Assembly (NCBI GenBank): GCA_958298945.1
Contig: OY282606.1
Coordinates: forward strand, 49,117,920 to 49,181,919
Reading direction: 5' to 3'
Source of the DNA: Atherix ibis
Taxonomy: Eukaryota; Arthropoda; Insecta; Diptera; Athericidae
DNA length: 64,000 nucleotides
Positions within the stretch are counted from its first letter, which is position 1, and every line of letters starts with the position of its first letter. The notes beneath the pieces are model-generated. The model was not told the origin of the DNA. It saw nothing but the letters and a program-made list of their open reading frames with translations, and ran no database searches. The position numbers and the translations under genes were made by a program. Positions 13,401-24,437 of the stretch are shown piece after piece.

Positions 13401-16400
13401 GATCGTAGCGATACCTCTGAGCCAGGTGTTGTAAGTGGCGGTGAAGAATCGCCAGGAATATTAAGGTATAGAAACCATTTTTAAAACATGACAATGATAA
13501 ACAGAGTAAAACTTGTTTTTAGTGATGACCAACCGCCAGAATCACCAACGGATTCTAATGAAACTGATGAAACGGCTAAGAATATGCCCTGGATGAAATC
13601 CGTGATAGAAATTATGAATTCTTTCAATTTTTACTGCACCCACAAAGGCTATTGCCATCCATACTGTTATCAAAGGCATATGCGATCATCAATGCGACTA
13701 ATTAAAGCCGTTCGTAAGGTTAGTTATTGTAAAATTTATACCATTTTTATACTCAGCGAAATATGAATTTATTATTAAAATTCCAAAACAAAATGCAATT
13801 TAAAAATGAAAACATTTTTTTTTCAATTTATTTGTTAAGCTAAAAAAAACTACATAAATAATACTAATTAACATCTTTATAATAATATAAATTCATCAAA
13901 TTAACTCTTAAGTTAAATAATATGTGCCATAACACATTAGTGTTTTCGATATAATATTTAACGTGATGAATCCAATCAAAGAAATAATATTCATCGGAAA
14001 CAATTTATAAAAATTGCCAAAATAACAATAGTTTGTCCTCCGAAAATTGTATTTATATACCTAATAGTTTAATCGAATAAAATCAATAGTCAAATTTCAA
14101 TACTAAATTTCGCACATGCCTTAAGAGAAGTAAAAAAATGAATGCGCATGTCACTCTCCCAAAAATCAGTGAATTTGTTTTTATTTCTTGTGAAATATCA
14201 TAATTGTGAAGTGACTTTGTAAGGTTTTGTGAATATGACAACTGATTGTTAGTGCAAATATTGGAATGGGAAATTCCCTTTGTAAGAAAATTGCCTTTTC
14301 GCATGGCTATGAATGTGTAGCAAAGTTTGTTATAAGGTGTTAGGACTTAGCCCAACATGTGCCTCTTTAGCTCAGTGGTAGAGCACTGGTCTCGTAAACC
14401 AGGGGTCGTGAGTTCAATCCTCACAGGAGGCAATGCGGTTCCAACGTAAACCGTATCCCATTATTTTTTTCGTTGCTTTACTTATTTTATCAATTTTTTC
14501 AGTTACATTAAATATTTTCCTCTTTTATTTTTTTTTTCAGGTTTATGGAGAAGAATTTGGATTTGTTGGTAATACAGAAGATGTTCCCACTGATAATTCG
14601 CGTACAAGCAAATCGAGAGACCGAGGCCGGACAACTAGAAAAGTTTCTGAGCAAAGTTCCACACAAACTTCACCATCGAAACGGAAGGATAGCATTACAA
14701 AAAAAGATCGGTTCGCGAAGCTAATAAATAAGACAATAAAATTTATTAGTTTATGATAAATATAAGCATATAACTAGCACTTGGTCATTTTTACAGAATT
14801 CTCCACGACGAAACGGAAACTGATATGGCTGAGAAAATTGCCAAAGCAATGAATAACCGACAAGAGACCACAAATAAAGAAGTGCCACCTATATTAAAGT
14901 ATGTCAAAAACCATGTTAGGGAATTATTCCATTTTCCTATGGCGATATTGGTTAAAGGAGCAGCAATCTTAACTGAAGAAATGGTTACTGAGGCAATACC
15001 AGTTGCTTGGGAACTACTTTTGGAACCAAATCAAGTAAATACAAAACCAGTGGAGTGCTTTGAATTTTTTTGTAATTTTTCATTAAATCTTCAAATTGGG
15101 ATATTTTGAAAGGAATCCGCTGCCACATCAGCCTCACTTTTTATATTGGGTTCTGTGAAAGCAGCAAACTTCGCCTCCGATATAATGCAACGTGCGCTTA
15201 AACATAAAGATCCGAATGTTAGAATTGGAGCAATTTTACGGTAATCTTCACTATTGATTATTTAAAGATTTACCAAAAAGGCATTATTATTCAAATGGAA
15301 TTTTAGATATCAAGTACTATGGAAATGCCGGTTCCAAGTGTGGCCAAGAATGGAAGAAGGTGCTCATATGTCATTTAAAGTGCCACCGCCTGGTATAGAG
15401 TTTACGTTGCCATCTCCAAAAATTGGAATTGAGAGTTTACCGGTTGTCGATCCACCGTGGAGCCCAAGACAACAGACCAAAGATATGGAAGTTACTCTGA
15501 ACCAGGAACGACATGTTAGTTCGATCATCTTTATTGCTCCAATGTGAAAAGAGCAGTAAAAACTTCTAATTTTATAATAATTTGCAGCGTTCGCTTGTAA
15601 CAGCCACTAAAACAAGAAAAAAACAACAAACCGAAGCCATACGACACGCAATACAACAGCAAGAAGATAAACAGAGGGCAGAGCGACAGAGTTTTCTTCT
15701 AACCACCATTCCTATAAACCAACAAGCGTCACATGAGCCTGGATTAGATCATGCGCCAGGTGAAGATCATGTCGAAGGTGAAGAGGATGCTGATGGAGCA
15801 CGTATTGCGCCTCATCTGCATGCGGCCCACTCCCTTTTCCCATCAGTTCTTTGCTCTTCGGTAATGCAAATTGTTGCCTGCCTCGATGATGCTGCTGTTA
15901 GCACCGATGGTAATTCAGTTTATGAAGTTGCATATCAAGTAAAGTAATTCCACACCAATTCTGTACTAGTTTACTATGAAGATTTCCCATCTAGGTTATT
16001 TGGATCTGTTTGGTTGAAGATTCAGCACTTTTCCTGCGCTATGTTTTAGAACGTCTTACTAGGGATAGACAAGACCAGATGTTCAAGCTCCTGCGACATC
16101 TAATTCGATTCGTACCGAGACTTCCACAGCAAGCTGCATTCGCATTGTATAATTACATAATTGGTTATGTGATGTTCTATGTTAGATCATCGCACGAATG
16201 CAGTCAACAGGTGAGCCACAATACGAATTACTTTTCACAAATTATTTTCTGCTATTAAAATTTAATATCTTTGGGACTCCATTGATACATTAGCGGACAG
16301 AAAGAGTAATTTTTTTTGTCAAAATTCATTTAAGCTTGTCGGATCTGCCCTATCCATTCTGTGGATGGTTGTTCACAGCGTTCATGGAATCATGTTTAAG

Positions 16401-19400
16401 GATCTGAAACAGATTCTGCGAAAGGAACAATGCGATGCATCAATTCTGTTGACCGCTAATGTACCATCCGCTAAAAAGATAATTGTTCATGGACCAGAAG
16501 GTATTTATCATCATTTTTCACCTATCAAAAATCACAATTCTTATCAATCTCTGCAGATGAGGGTGGCATTCCATCACAATTTCCAGTGCAAGAAGACACC
16601 CAATTTTGCCAATTACTCAGAGAATCTTTAGATTTTTTCGGTATCGAAGAGAAGCTACACAATCAGCACTTTCTGGTGGATTACAAAACACGTACGCTCA
16701 CTTTCCCCATAGTTCATAGCTTTTGATTTTTTCTCAATTCAAATATTTTATATTTTTTATTTTCAGAGAAAATTCTAAATCCGAATTGGTATGTGCGAGA
16801 TTTATATTTTTTCAAACGTTCACAGTACCCTCAATTACGTTTGGTCGAAATGAGGCAAGAAACCGCGTTTGCAGCGCTACAAAAACAAGAATTAATCAAG
16901 AAATTCGTTGAAATTGGAAAAGTCCACTTGACTTGGGCTATATTGAAAAATGTTGATATGGTTGTACAGAGAGTCGTTTTTCTTCACGAAGAATTGATGA
17001 AGCTACCATCGTTCCCTCGAAAGGCACTTGAAGCTGATTTAGATTTGCATCAAGGCGGTGAATTAGGAAAAGTAATTTATCTAGTTTTTTTTTAAATATT
17101 ACCATTGACAAATTTTCCAATTTAAGGAGCTACATGGACTGGATGTCCTTCATAAGTTCATGTGGGTGAGATTGATTGCCAGAATGTTTGAAGCTATGGC
17201 CGGAAACTTTGCATACTCAGCCGATATTCAACTTTTCTTAAATGTGCTATCTGGCGCAGCAATTTTACATGCTGAAGACTCATGCATTATGAGATACGTA
17301 ATGGCAACATTTATCAATGCTGCATTTAATTTTAAGAATATCTTTTCAACTAATGGGTATACCTTTCCAAATTATTGAATCATTCTTCCAATTTTTACTC
17401 CTGCCTTATTTCATTTCCAGATACTTTATGATTATGCCCACTCTGCTACAAGTATACTCCCTACATCAAACGAATAAATTGATAACAACCACTATTGAAT
17501 ATGCAGTAAAACAATTCTACCTACTGAATCGGAAACCTTTTATTTTGCAAATGTTTGGTTCTGTATCAGCGATATTGGACACCGATGAAGAGGGAACTTA
17601 CGGGGAAGCGCACAAAGTAACTCCAACTACATATTATTATTATAATCGTTTTTCTTTATTAAATAAAATACGTAATTTGTAGGTGCAATCAAGCTGCTTA
17701 TTTAATTTATTGCTGAGCTTAGAAGATCCTTCTCCAGATCCTCTCAACATTGCTGAGTTAGTTAAAGAACCGAAACCACTCAAAGCAATTGATTTCTGTT
17801 ACCACGATGAAGACGAAATGGTCACCGTTCTTGATTGTATAACATTATGTGTGATGGTAGTCTCTTATTCCGCGGAGAGTACTAGGGGATATCAGATGTT
17901 GGTAGGTTCTCTACAAAAAAAGCAAAATAAAATAAAAAAATGCGTCAGTTTATTTTAATGATAAAATTTTATAATTTAGATTATTCTTGAAGCCATACTT
18001 CCTTGTTATATGCAACAAATTCAATCTCCAAGCTATATTCCCTTGGAGGGGAAGTCAGAAAGAGACATACTTCTTCAGCTCGCAGTTGCTGTACGTACAA
18101 TGGTGCACAATTGCGAGGGTTTAGCCAAAAGCTACAATGGCCCCTACCGAAACAGTCCTGAACATAAAGGTTCAAGTCAAAGGAATTGTAGTCGTGGGCC
18201 GCCATGCTCACCAGGACTGGACTTTGAAGATGAGTCCCATTCGAAGTACGTTAGTGATGCACGCGCTAAAAACATAATGGATTCGGCTGAAGATTCGGAA
18301 TTGGTTCGGACAGAATATCGTCGTCCCAGAGATGTTCTACTCTCTTTGGTAGGAGAATTTATGACTCGAGCGTCCACAAGACTGCAAGAATTAGCGAAAA
18401 AATCAATTAACGACACAAAACCGGTAGAGCTGTTGGACTTGAAGTGCCACATACGTCTAGCAGACATAGCACATTCTCTGTTAAAAGTATCACCATATGA
18501 TCCGGAATCGATGGCGTGCCGTGGTTTGCAGCGGTACATGCAGTGCATTTTACCTAGAGCCGAATGGTCAAACGATGCACTTCGAAATGCCCTCGTCACG
18601 ATACTGCGACGACTTGATAAAGTGTTTCTAAAGATTTCGAAGAAACCGTCAATTAGAAGGAATACAGACTGGGAAGCTGCAGCTGGTCTCCTTAAAGGGA
18701 TCCACGAAACTATCGTTCGTCATCCATACGTCCTTCATTGGCAGCACATCAAAGCTTTAATGAACACCGTGCAAAATTTAATAGTTAACGAGCCTGGAAC
18801 AGCTCCGGATGGAGTTTCTAGTGCTGGAGCGGCTTTGATGTCTCAGAGTCCGCCGCCGTTCTTCTGTTCAACAGTTGTTCGTCTAGTATCACTACAACTT
18901 GTCAGCTCAGTCGATTGTTTTTCTTTAGAGCAGTTGTGTGGTGGCAGTGCTGAATTTTCATCACAGGAAAAAGCAGAAGGATTCCTCATGCATCTTCTGA
19001 TGCCATTGTGTCTAAAAGTTTGCTCTGGTCGAGGTGTTTCTGATGTGGGCGAATTGAAGCAGACCGATATCTCTTATCTAGTCACGGCGGTATTGAATGC
19101 TATGAGTCCGCCAGCGGGTCGAACTGGACTGGGAGTATCTCAAATAAATCGTGTAACTGGTGATTTGCGTGCCGGATCGCTCACATTTACTGGCAGCCGT
19201 GATGCTAAACGGCCAGCACGAATTGCTGGATCTTTGTATCAGGCCGCATTTCTAGGTTTTTAATAACCTTTTCTCAGATAAAGAAATTAAACTCAATTAC
19301 TTTTTCTGTTCTTTTTTTTCATTTGTATTTATCAAATAAAGCACTTCGGATTCTTTGCATATGCTTTGAAACGCGCTTGGCACACGAATGGCCGCGAATT

Positions 19401-20948
19401 GTTCGCGTAATGAGGGACCTCGGAAGACGAAATGAAGCCGCACCCGAACTGTGGGGTTTTATGGAATTTGTTGTTACGCACAGAACCCCACTATATATAG
19501 TTCTTATGCCATTTATTTTGCATAAAGTAAAATGTCTTGAATCTAAGATTACCTTTTCTTTCATCTCTCTAGGATACTATTTGGAAAATTTTCTTATTGG
19601 TCTGTTTTTATTTTTAGATAAGCCAACCACCTATTGGTGATCATGAAAGGCACATGCAGTATTTAATTAGGGAACGAATGCGGGGCAATGTGCCTTCAAG
19701 TGGTATCAAATCAAAAGGTGCACTTCTGCTGGAACTAGCTAGGGAACTGAGAGATCTTCGAGACGAACTTGAGGAGAAAAGATATGGTAGGAAACTATAT
19801 AATACTACTGTGGCTATGAGATAGTAGATTGTCTTTCCGACAGATCGTGTTGTTGCAGAACCGAATCGCAGAGATGTGTCTCAAGTCCCGCCACCAACAA
19901 GTGATGCCCAAAAACAACAACAAAGACCGTCACTAATCTCATTGTTTACTGGTACCGCAGGTCAGCAAGGACACTCTCATATCTCTGCTGTGCAGCCGAT
20001 CGATTCAAGAAGTGGTTCAGTTGGAATTTGTACGCCCAGCGATACACTGTCTCAGCAGACGTTGCATCCGCCCAGAGAATCGTTGTCTAGCGGCTCAACC
20101 GGCACCAACCGAGAACACATAACGAGTGACAGTCACAGCGCTGAAATTTCGACTGGAGCTCATGCTGGTGGATCGGGTGGAGTCAGTGGACCATCGGGAG
20201 TAGCTGGCATGAAAACCGGTTCCATGCCGCATCTTTCCCACTCCCAATCATTACAACAACAACCGTATAAGGCGCAGCCGCCAAAGCTACGATTTGTGTC
20301 ATCCGTTGAGTTTCGACATTCGTCTGGTGAAACTTCGACGACACCGCTCTCGCCCGAAAGCCCAGCGGAGGACAGCTCCGGAGAGCACCAGAAACCGAGA
20401 TTACAGCGTTCCAAAGCGTCGAGCAGAAAAACTTTTCGCCTTAAAAGAGGCCGACCCAGTCATGGAGAAGTACGTCATTTTTATGAGCTTCCTTTCAATC
20501 CAGCAAATATTAAGAAAAATTCGAAGTGCTAGGTCGAATATCGCCATAGTTCTATAATATTTTTAATCAGTTATCTTACTGCTGGAAATTTATGTTCTAT
20601 TGACGTTTTCGAATTTTTACTTAAAACGGGATTTATTTAATGTTAACTTGAATTTATTTAGTATAAAAATGTGGAATTTTTTTATTTTTGTTTCGAATAT
20701 CATTTCCCATACAGATTGTTTTGCATGCAGTGGAGCGTGCAAACGAGAAGCCCAAAACTGTTAGCGAACTATCATGGGATTCTGTGTCACAGACGTCTTC
20801 AACCTCCGGATATCGCGATAACAACAGTTTACAAACAGGCCTACTTTCGCCAGATGGATCCCTCGGAGGTAATACACTTGGGCGATCGTCATCGCAACAT
20901 TCATTGTTAATGTTGTTCGAAACGCAAGATGAGGACACGCTCATTTAA
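1421..20948 (+). CDS. unc80: unc80: protein unc-80 homolog, NALCN channel complex scaffold (5' partial)
   Basis: UNC80 is a very large, mostly helical cytoplasmic scaffold that links UNC79 to the sodium-leak channel NALCN (narrow abdomen in flies) and is needed for its level and activity in neurons. Coding exons: 1421-1566, 1638-1800, 3546-3756, 3814-3902, 3973-4110, 4201-4529, 4602-4798, 4856-5022, 5088-5200, 5881-6013, 6088-6466, 7299-7496, 7928-8273, 8331-8439, 8630-9059, 9142-9332, 10328-10540, 12351-12495, 12602-12767, 12839-12933, 12988-13086, 13151-13297, 13351-13465, 13523-13718, 14541-14710, 14797-15034, 15113-15240, 15307-15514, 15588-15938, 15995-16210, 16335-16500, 16557-16691, 16767-17071, 17127-17356, 17421-17616, 17683-17901, 17980-19255, 19342-19526, 19618-19786, 19844-20469, 20715-20948. 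All junctions are GT-AG and keep frame, giving 3,188 residues, close to the roughly 3,260 of the human protein once the missing N-terminus is added. Family blocks seen in order include ALPHVMHCAAALLHNR, LFVYLFAPIIHHLKESD, ALYGDIRQLV, QVWPRMEEGA, KDLKQILRKEQC and LRLADIAHSLLKVSPYD. The protein ends in ETQDEDTLI. Exon borders may be off by a base in a few places. No start codon is visible. Confidence 0.95.
2221..2315. repeat. imperfect tandem duplication, two units of about 47 bp
   Basis: Two adjacent units share the core ttacttaaaa(a)gtcattgaacgaac and a catggtga motif, then diverge. They lie in the unc80 intron 1801-3545. The rest of that 1.7-kb intron (about 2320-3400) is less AT-rich than its surroundings and looks like old transposon debris, but I could not assign it to a family. 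Confidence 0.6.
5415..5432 (+). other. unc80: candidate 18-nt in-frame microexon of unc80
   Basis: Between the exons ending at 5200 and starting at 5881, an 18-nt stretch is bounded by a pyrimidine-rich acceptor (taaccag) and a consensus donor (gtaagt). Skipping it joins AG to A, giving Leu-Arg-Tyr. Including it gives Leu-Ser-Cys-Leu-Leu-Asp-Ser-Gly-Tyr. Both forms stay in frame with no stop. Using the inner AG (7-nt exon) would create a stop, so the 18-nt form is preferred. This is an inference from splice signals only. Confidence 0.4.
6500..7085 (-). mobile_element. decayed, internally deleted mariner-like element in an unc80 intron
   Basis: Read on the - strand, two pieces of a mariner transposase can be recognised across frameshifts. 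Near 7,050-6,900 there is an N-terminal helix-turn-helix piece (IKFCVKLGESSSLTYKKLQQ). Near 6,820-6,660 there is a C-terminal catalytic piece with GNWMFHHDMD (second-aspartate region) and LSLSDYFFIF (third-aspartate region). The middle of the protein, including the first catalytic aspartate, is missing. Terminal repeats are not clear, so the borders are approximate. It lies antisense in the unc80 intron 6467-7298. Confidence 0.6.
7783..7822. repeat. (TATACA)-type microsatellite
   Basis: A run of cata-caca-tata steps, roughly six imperfect copies of a hexamer, lies in the unc80 intron 7497-7927. It is non-coding although a reading frame passes through it. Confidence 0.75.
9524..9595 (-). tRNA. 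tRNA-Thr (anticodon TGT)
   Basis: The - strand folds as a complete cloverleaf of 72 nt including the discriminator A. The acceptor stem GCCTCTT pairs with AGGAGGC. The A box reads TAGCTCAGTGGCAGAGC and the B box GTTCAATCC. The anticodon loop CTTGTAA gives anticodon TGT, which reads ACA threonine codons. A T5 run about 12-18 nt downstream on the - strand fits a Pol III terminator. The gene is inside the unc80 intron 9333-10327, antisense to unc80. It differs from the Thr-CGT gene at 14361 by only two bases. Confidence 0.95.
10800..11710 (-). mobile_element. decayed mariner-like element in an unc80 intron
   Basis: The - strand shows broken transposase segments in the right order. Near 11,700 is an N-terminal piece (NQIEYRTVIQFIVKDSLTS). 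Near 11,560-11,430 is the linker and second helix-turn-helix (RTTLADKTREGRSKTV, then KVIHLVLDNKLI). Near 10,930-10,840 is a C-terminal piece (FPKLSKFLSGKQFSTDGHVI). Many stops and frameshifts interrupt it. It is a different, older copy than those in the 30-43 kb region. Ends are approximate because no terminal repeats could be defined. Confidence 0.6.
12065..12146 (-). tRNA. tRNA-Ser (anticodon GCT)
   Basis: The - strand encodes an 82-nt cloverleaf with the long variable arm typical of serine tRNAs. The acceptor stem GACGAGG pairs with CCTCGTC. The A box reads TGGCCGAGAGGTTAAGGC and the B box GGTTCGAATCC. The anticodon stem-loop TTGGACTGCTAATCCAA carries GCT, which reads AGC/AGT codons. A T6 run follows shortly after the 3' end on the - strand. 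It lies in the unc80 intron 10541-12350, antisense to the host gene. Confidence 0.95.
14361..14432 (+). tRNA. tRNA-Thr (anticodon CGT)
   Basis: A 72-nt cloverleaf on the + strand. The acceptor stem GCCTCTT pairs with AGGAGGC, the discriminator is A, the A box is TAGCTCAGTGGTAGAGC and the B box GTTCAATCC. The anticodon CGT (14393-14395) reads ACG threonine codons. A T7 run at about 14,463 may serve as terminator. It lies in sense orientation inside the unc80 intron 13719-14540. Confidence 0.95.
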
Positions 20949-22000
20949 GGAAGGCAGAGTAGATAGAGTTCATATTCCAAATGAATTAGTACTTGTTCCA
21001 TTATTATTATTGCTTCCATTTTAAAACTTATTTACTGATAGTGTTCGAATCGATATACTTTTTTATAAGGATTTATTGAAATTTTTTCACTGATAGTGAA
21101 AACCAAATTCGAGCTTTTTAAGTATGTCCTCTTTTCTTGTTATATCGTATAATACGAGTATTTTCGAATATTATTTTCCGTAAAAATCTAGCAATAATTT
21201 GCTGATGACCTTAGAATTAATTATAGTTGAAAGTTATTTTCTAAAATGGCTTTCTATTTCCATAGATTATTTCATTAACTACAATAAATTCAAAAGATTA
21301 AATTTGATTAACAATAATTTATTTTACAAATAATACCAAAAATTAGAATTATACTTAGGAATACAAAAGAAAATTTATAGTTAGATAATGACAATTATGA
21401 AATAAATTTAGAAAATGTTCTCGTTTATTGTCGTTTATACTTATACATTTATATATGGACATATATTATTATTGATAGTTTATTATGTTATTGTTAGTAT
21501 TATATTACAGATTGATACAATTAAATAGGGGGACGTTTGTAAACCTAATTAATGTTATATTGTTGTTGTAATAGTGATTTGTTTTTCTATTAGTTAGGAA
21601 ATTATTGTATAAAAAAATATTAATTGCTACGTGTGTTTGTAGGCCAACATTTTTGATAATTATTATGAAAGTAGATCGATTTGTTTTGTTTAAATAAAAA
21701 ATATTTGTTAAGATTGAAGATATACTTTTGTAGTAGGTTACAGTATTATTAATATATAGTCTATGTAAAACCTGAAAAACATTTGCCAAAAATTAAAAAA
21801 ATCAGCTTTATATGTTAAAGAAAACCATGACAAAATAAAAATAAAATCAATTTGATAAAAAAGGAAAAACAAAAGAGAATTATTTAAAAATGGAAACCTT
21901 CCCTTATATATATATATGTATGTAATTGTAAAAGATTGTGATACAAATTATATATTCACTTATTATTGTTATGAAATTCAGAAAAATAAATAAATAGAAA
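20949..22000 (+). other. unc80: unc80 3' untranslated region
   Basis: This AT-rich stretch after the stop codon has no coding signal. A canonical AATAAA at 21985-21990 is a plausible polyadenylation signal, giving a 3' UTR of about 1 kb; weaker sites occur earlier. The VPS72 transcript approaches from the other side, so the two genes end tail-to-tail. Confidence 0.55.
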
Positions 22001-22293
22001 AATCAATATATTTATTCGCATTTTGTACATTTTAATATTTATTTTATTGGAATATCTATTATATTCTACACGTTATTATTATTTAAATATAATTTTTTTT
22101 TTATATAAATAATTACATTCTATTTATATAAAATTAATACCGAACGTTTAATCAGTTTTTATGATTACAAAAAGAAAATTGTAAAATTACTAATTACAAG
22201 TCATATATTAAAATATAATATTTTTATTGTAAAGTAAAACTCGAGTCCATTAAAAATGAAGTATATTACATACATCTTTGGCGCAATAAGACA

Positions 22294-23703
22294 TTATGTC
22301 ACGTTATTTTTTAAAAACTTTGCCCGATTGTCCTTAATCATTTTACGCCATTCCATCCATTTCGCAACTTCTGAAATTTCAGCATTACCTCTTTCTTCCA
22401 ATTGTAAATAATATGCTTCACGCAGAATTTTAAAAGCTTGCACACTTCTATATGGTAGTTGAGTAACCGGATCGTAATAGCGAGCAGGTAATCTTTAAAA
22501 ACAAAACAGTAATAAGTGTTAATAATAACAAATATATTGAAATGCTTATAGAAAAATACTTTGTGATTGCGCAAAGATATCCTTTTCGTTCCTTGACGCG
22601 TTTGGGTTTAAAGATCGAATCGAATATTTTATCGTCGATATCATTTTCGAAAGTTATAAAAGTCCTTTCACACCTTCTCTGCAAACTTGATTTCGATATA
22701 TCTTGAATGGGAACATCCATACTACAATGTCAAGAATTAATATTCAATATTATGGACAAAACAATGTCATGTAGTTTTTTACAAGAAATTTACCTGGTAT
22801 CACAATCGATTTCCAGAAATTTGCTGGTATCAATTTTGTTTTTTCCTTTATTTACAACCGGCATTGTTAATGAATGATATCGAATTACAGGGCCAGAAAA
22901 TGTTCGCTTTGTGGGGCGAATTTTTTTCTTTTCCAATTCTAGTTTTAAAAATTTCTCTGTAGAAATATGGGGAGTTAGTAATTATTTTATTATATTATTC
23001 TCATTATCAAATATTGGTTAGTTCATACCTAATGATTTTAAATTCTCTTCTTCTGTAATAGCAGCTTCTTCCAATAATTCATCTTGTGTAGGAATATATT
23101 CTTCAGCTCGAGACATTTTCTTCTTTTTCTTTCTTGCTTCGTTAAGTTCTTTCATTCGAATCCGTGTTGCAGCTGATTTTAAAGCTGTTGAAGCTCTAAT
23201 AGACTTTCTACCCGAATCCATTACTGTAAATCTTGGCCCAGTTCTCCTGCGGAGTTTCTTTTCTCTTTCTATAGGTTTCGTGGTAATCTTAACTAACTTC
23301 TTTTTTGGTTGTGGTTCCTATAAAATAAGACCTCTTTGAATCATTCCGTTTACTAGCTATTACTTTAAAATAAATTACTTTATACGCCTTGGTAACAACA
23401 TTCTTTCGTCGCTTCGGCGCCTCTTCCTCATTGTCAGAAACTGGCTCATCATTCTCATCAATACTAAAATCTGAATCTACTATATCCTCTTCCTCAGCCT
23501 TTTGACTTTAAATATATAAAATAATTAATCAAAATAAACAGAATAGAATAAAAAATTTATCATATTCACATGTAATCACGATCATCATCGGCATCCTGAA
23601 AACCGCCATACGATGTTTTGTAAAATTCATCTTCCTCCTCTTCATCTAACAATTTAGCAATTCTATTGCCTGCATTTGATCTCCTTTCTCGTACTGATGC
23701 CAT
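22294..23703 (-). CDS. YL-1: VPS72/YL-1: H2A.Z-binding subunit of the SWR1/Tip60 remodelling complex
   Basis: YL-1 (VPS72, yeast Swc2) binds the histone variant H2A.Z (H2Av in flies) and delivers it for exchange into nucleosomes in the nucleus. Six exons on the - strand, read from high to low: 23703-23570, 23505-23379, 23317-23029, 22956-22794, 22721-22560, 22492-22294. All junctions are GT-AG and in phase, giving 357 residues against about 364 in human. The N-terminus has the family block NRIAKLLDEEEEDEFYKTSYGGF followed by an acidic stretch, which is the histone-binding part of the family. A basic region and TQDELLEEAAITEEENL follow. The C-terminal YL1 domain is seen as RTFITFEND, then PARYYDPVTQLPYRSVQAFKILREAYY. 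A - strand AATAAA (22223-22228) lies just after the stop. It is head-to-head with the gene at 24438. Confidence 0.93.
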
Positions 23704-24437
23704 TTAAAATAAATCTATAAAATCACGAAAAATATTGTCTTTAAAAACTCAAATACATCACATACAAATTCAAATGCTATTATTTTGTTGTCAAGATCTT
23801 CTTCTTGAAACTTACTAAAAGTGTATTTGAAAACCTATTGTCTATATAAGCTTATGCACTCATCAATAAAGAATAATTAATTTTAAATAAAACTTAACAA
23901 GAAATAATATTATTAAAATGTATATCTAATATCAACGGTTTTTTAAATAAATTAATTCAAAGAATCAACAATTTTATGGATAATTTTATATATAAGCATA
24001 ACATTTTAATGGTTTGAATATTCCGCTGTTCGCATATATCGCGAAACATGCGATAAAATTTAGTAGTGTATTCTGTCAAAAAGTTTTTCTTATCTATTGG
24101 TTCCCAGTGCCTTTCCATTTATTATATTTGGAAAAATATAAGAATTTTTTTAATATATTTAACGATTTATAGTAAATTATAAAAAGTATACTAAGGACTA
24201 AACCGTAATAAAATGTAAAATGATAAAAATTATCATATAATACTAATGACTTAGTCACTATGGAATTTTATAATATTGTATACAATCAGCCTACTTAGAT
24301 GTGATAATTCTACAGTATTATTACTTTATCTTAAAAACCCCTTCAAAATAATCTCATTTAAAAATAGTTTTAATATTAATATGCATTGACTTATTTCTGC
24401 AATAGTTTTATGTGAACAAGAGTTAACGTCTTTCCTA
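23704..24437. promoter_or_regulatory. shared intergenic region between two divergent genes
   Basis: This 734-bp AT-rich gap separates the start codons of VPS72 (- strand) and the RGS-like gene (+ strand), so it should hold both promoters. I see no convincing TATA box or clear initiator and no other feature in it. Confidence 0.4.

Noticed and set aside
20294..20557. Arg-rich ORF overlapping the unc80 exon in another frame
   Set aside because: It is an out-of-frame reading of the Ser-rich exon 19844-20469; the in-phase frame continues the UNC80 protein.
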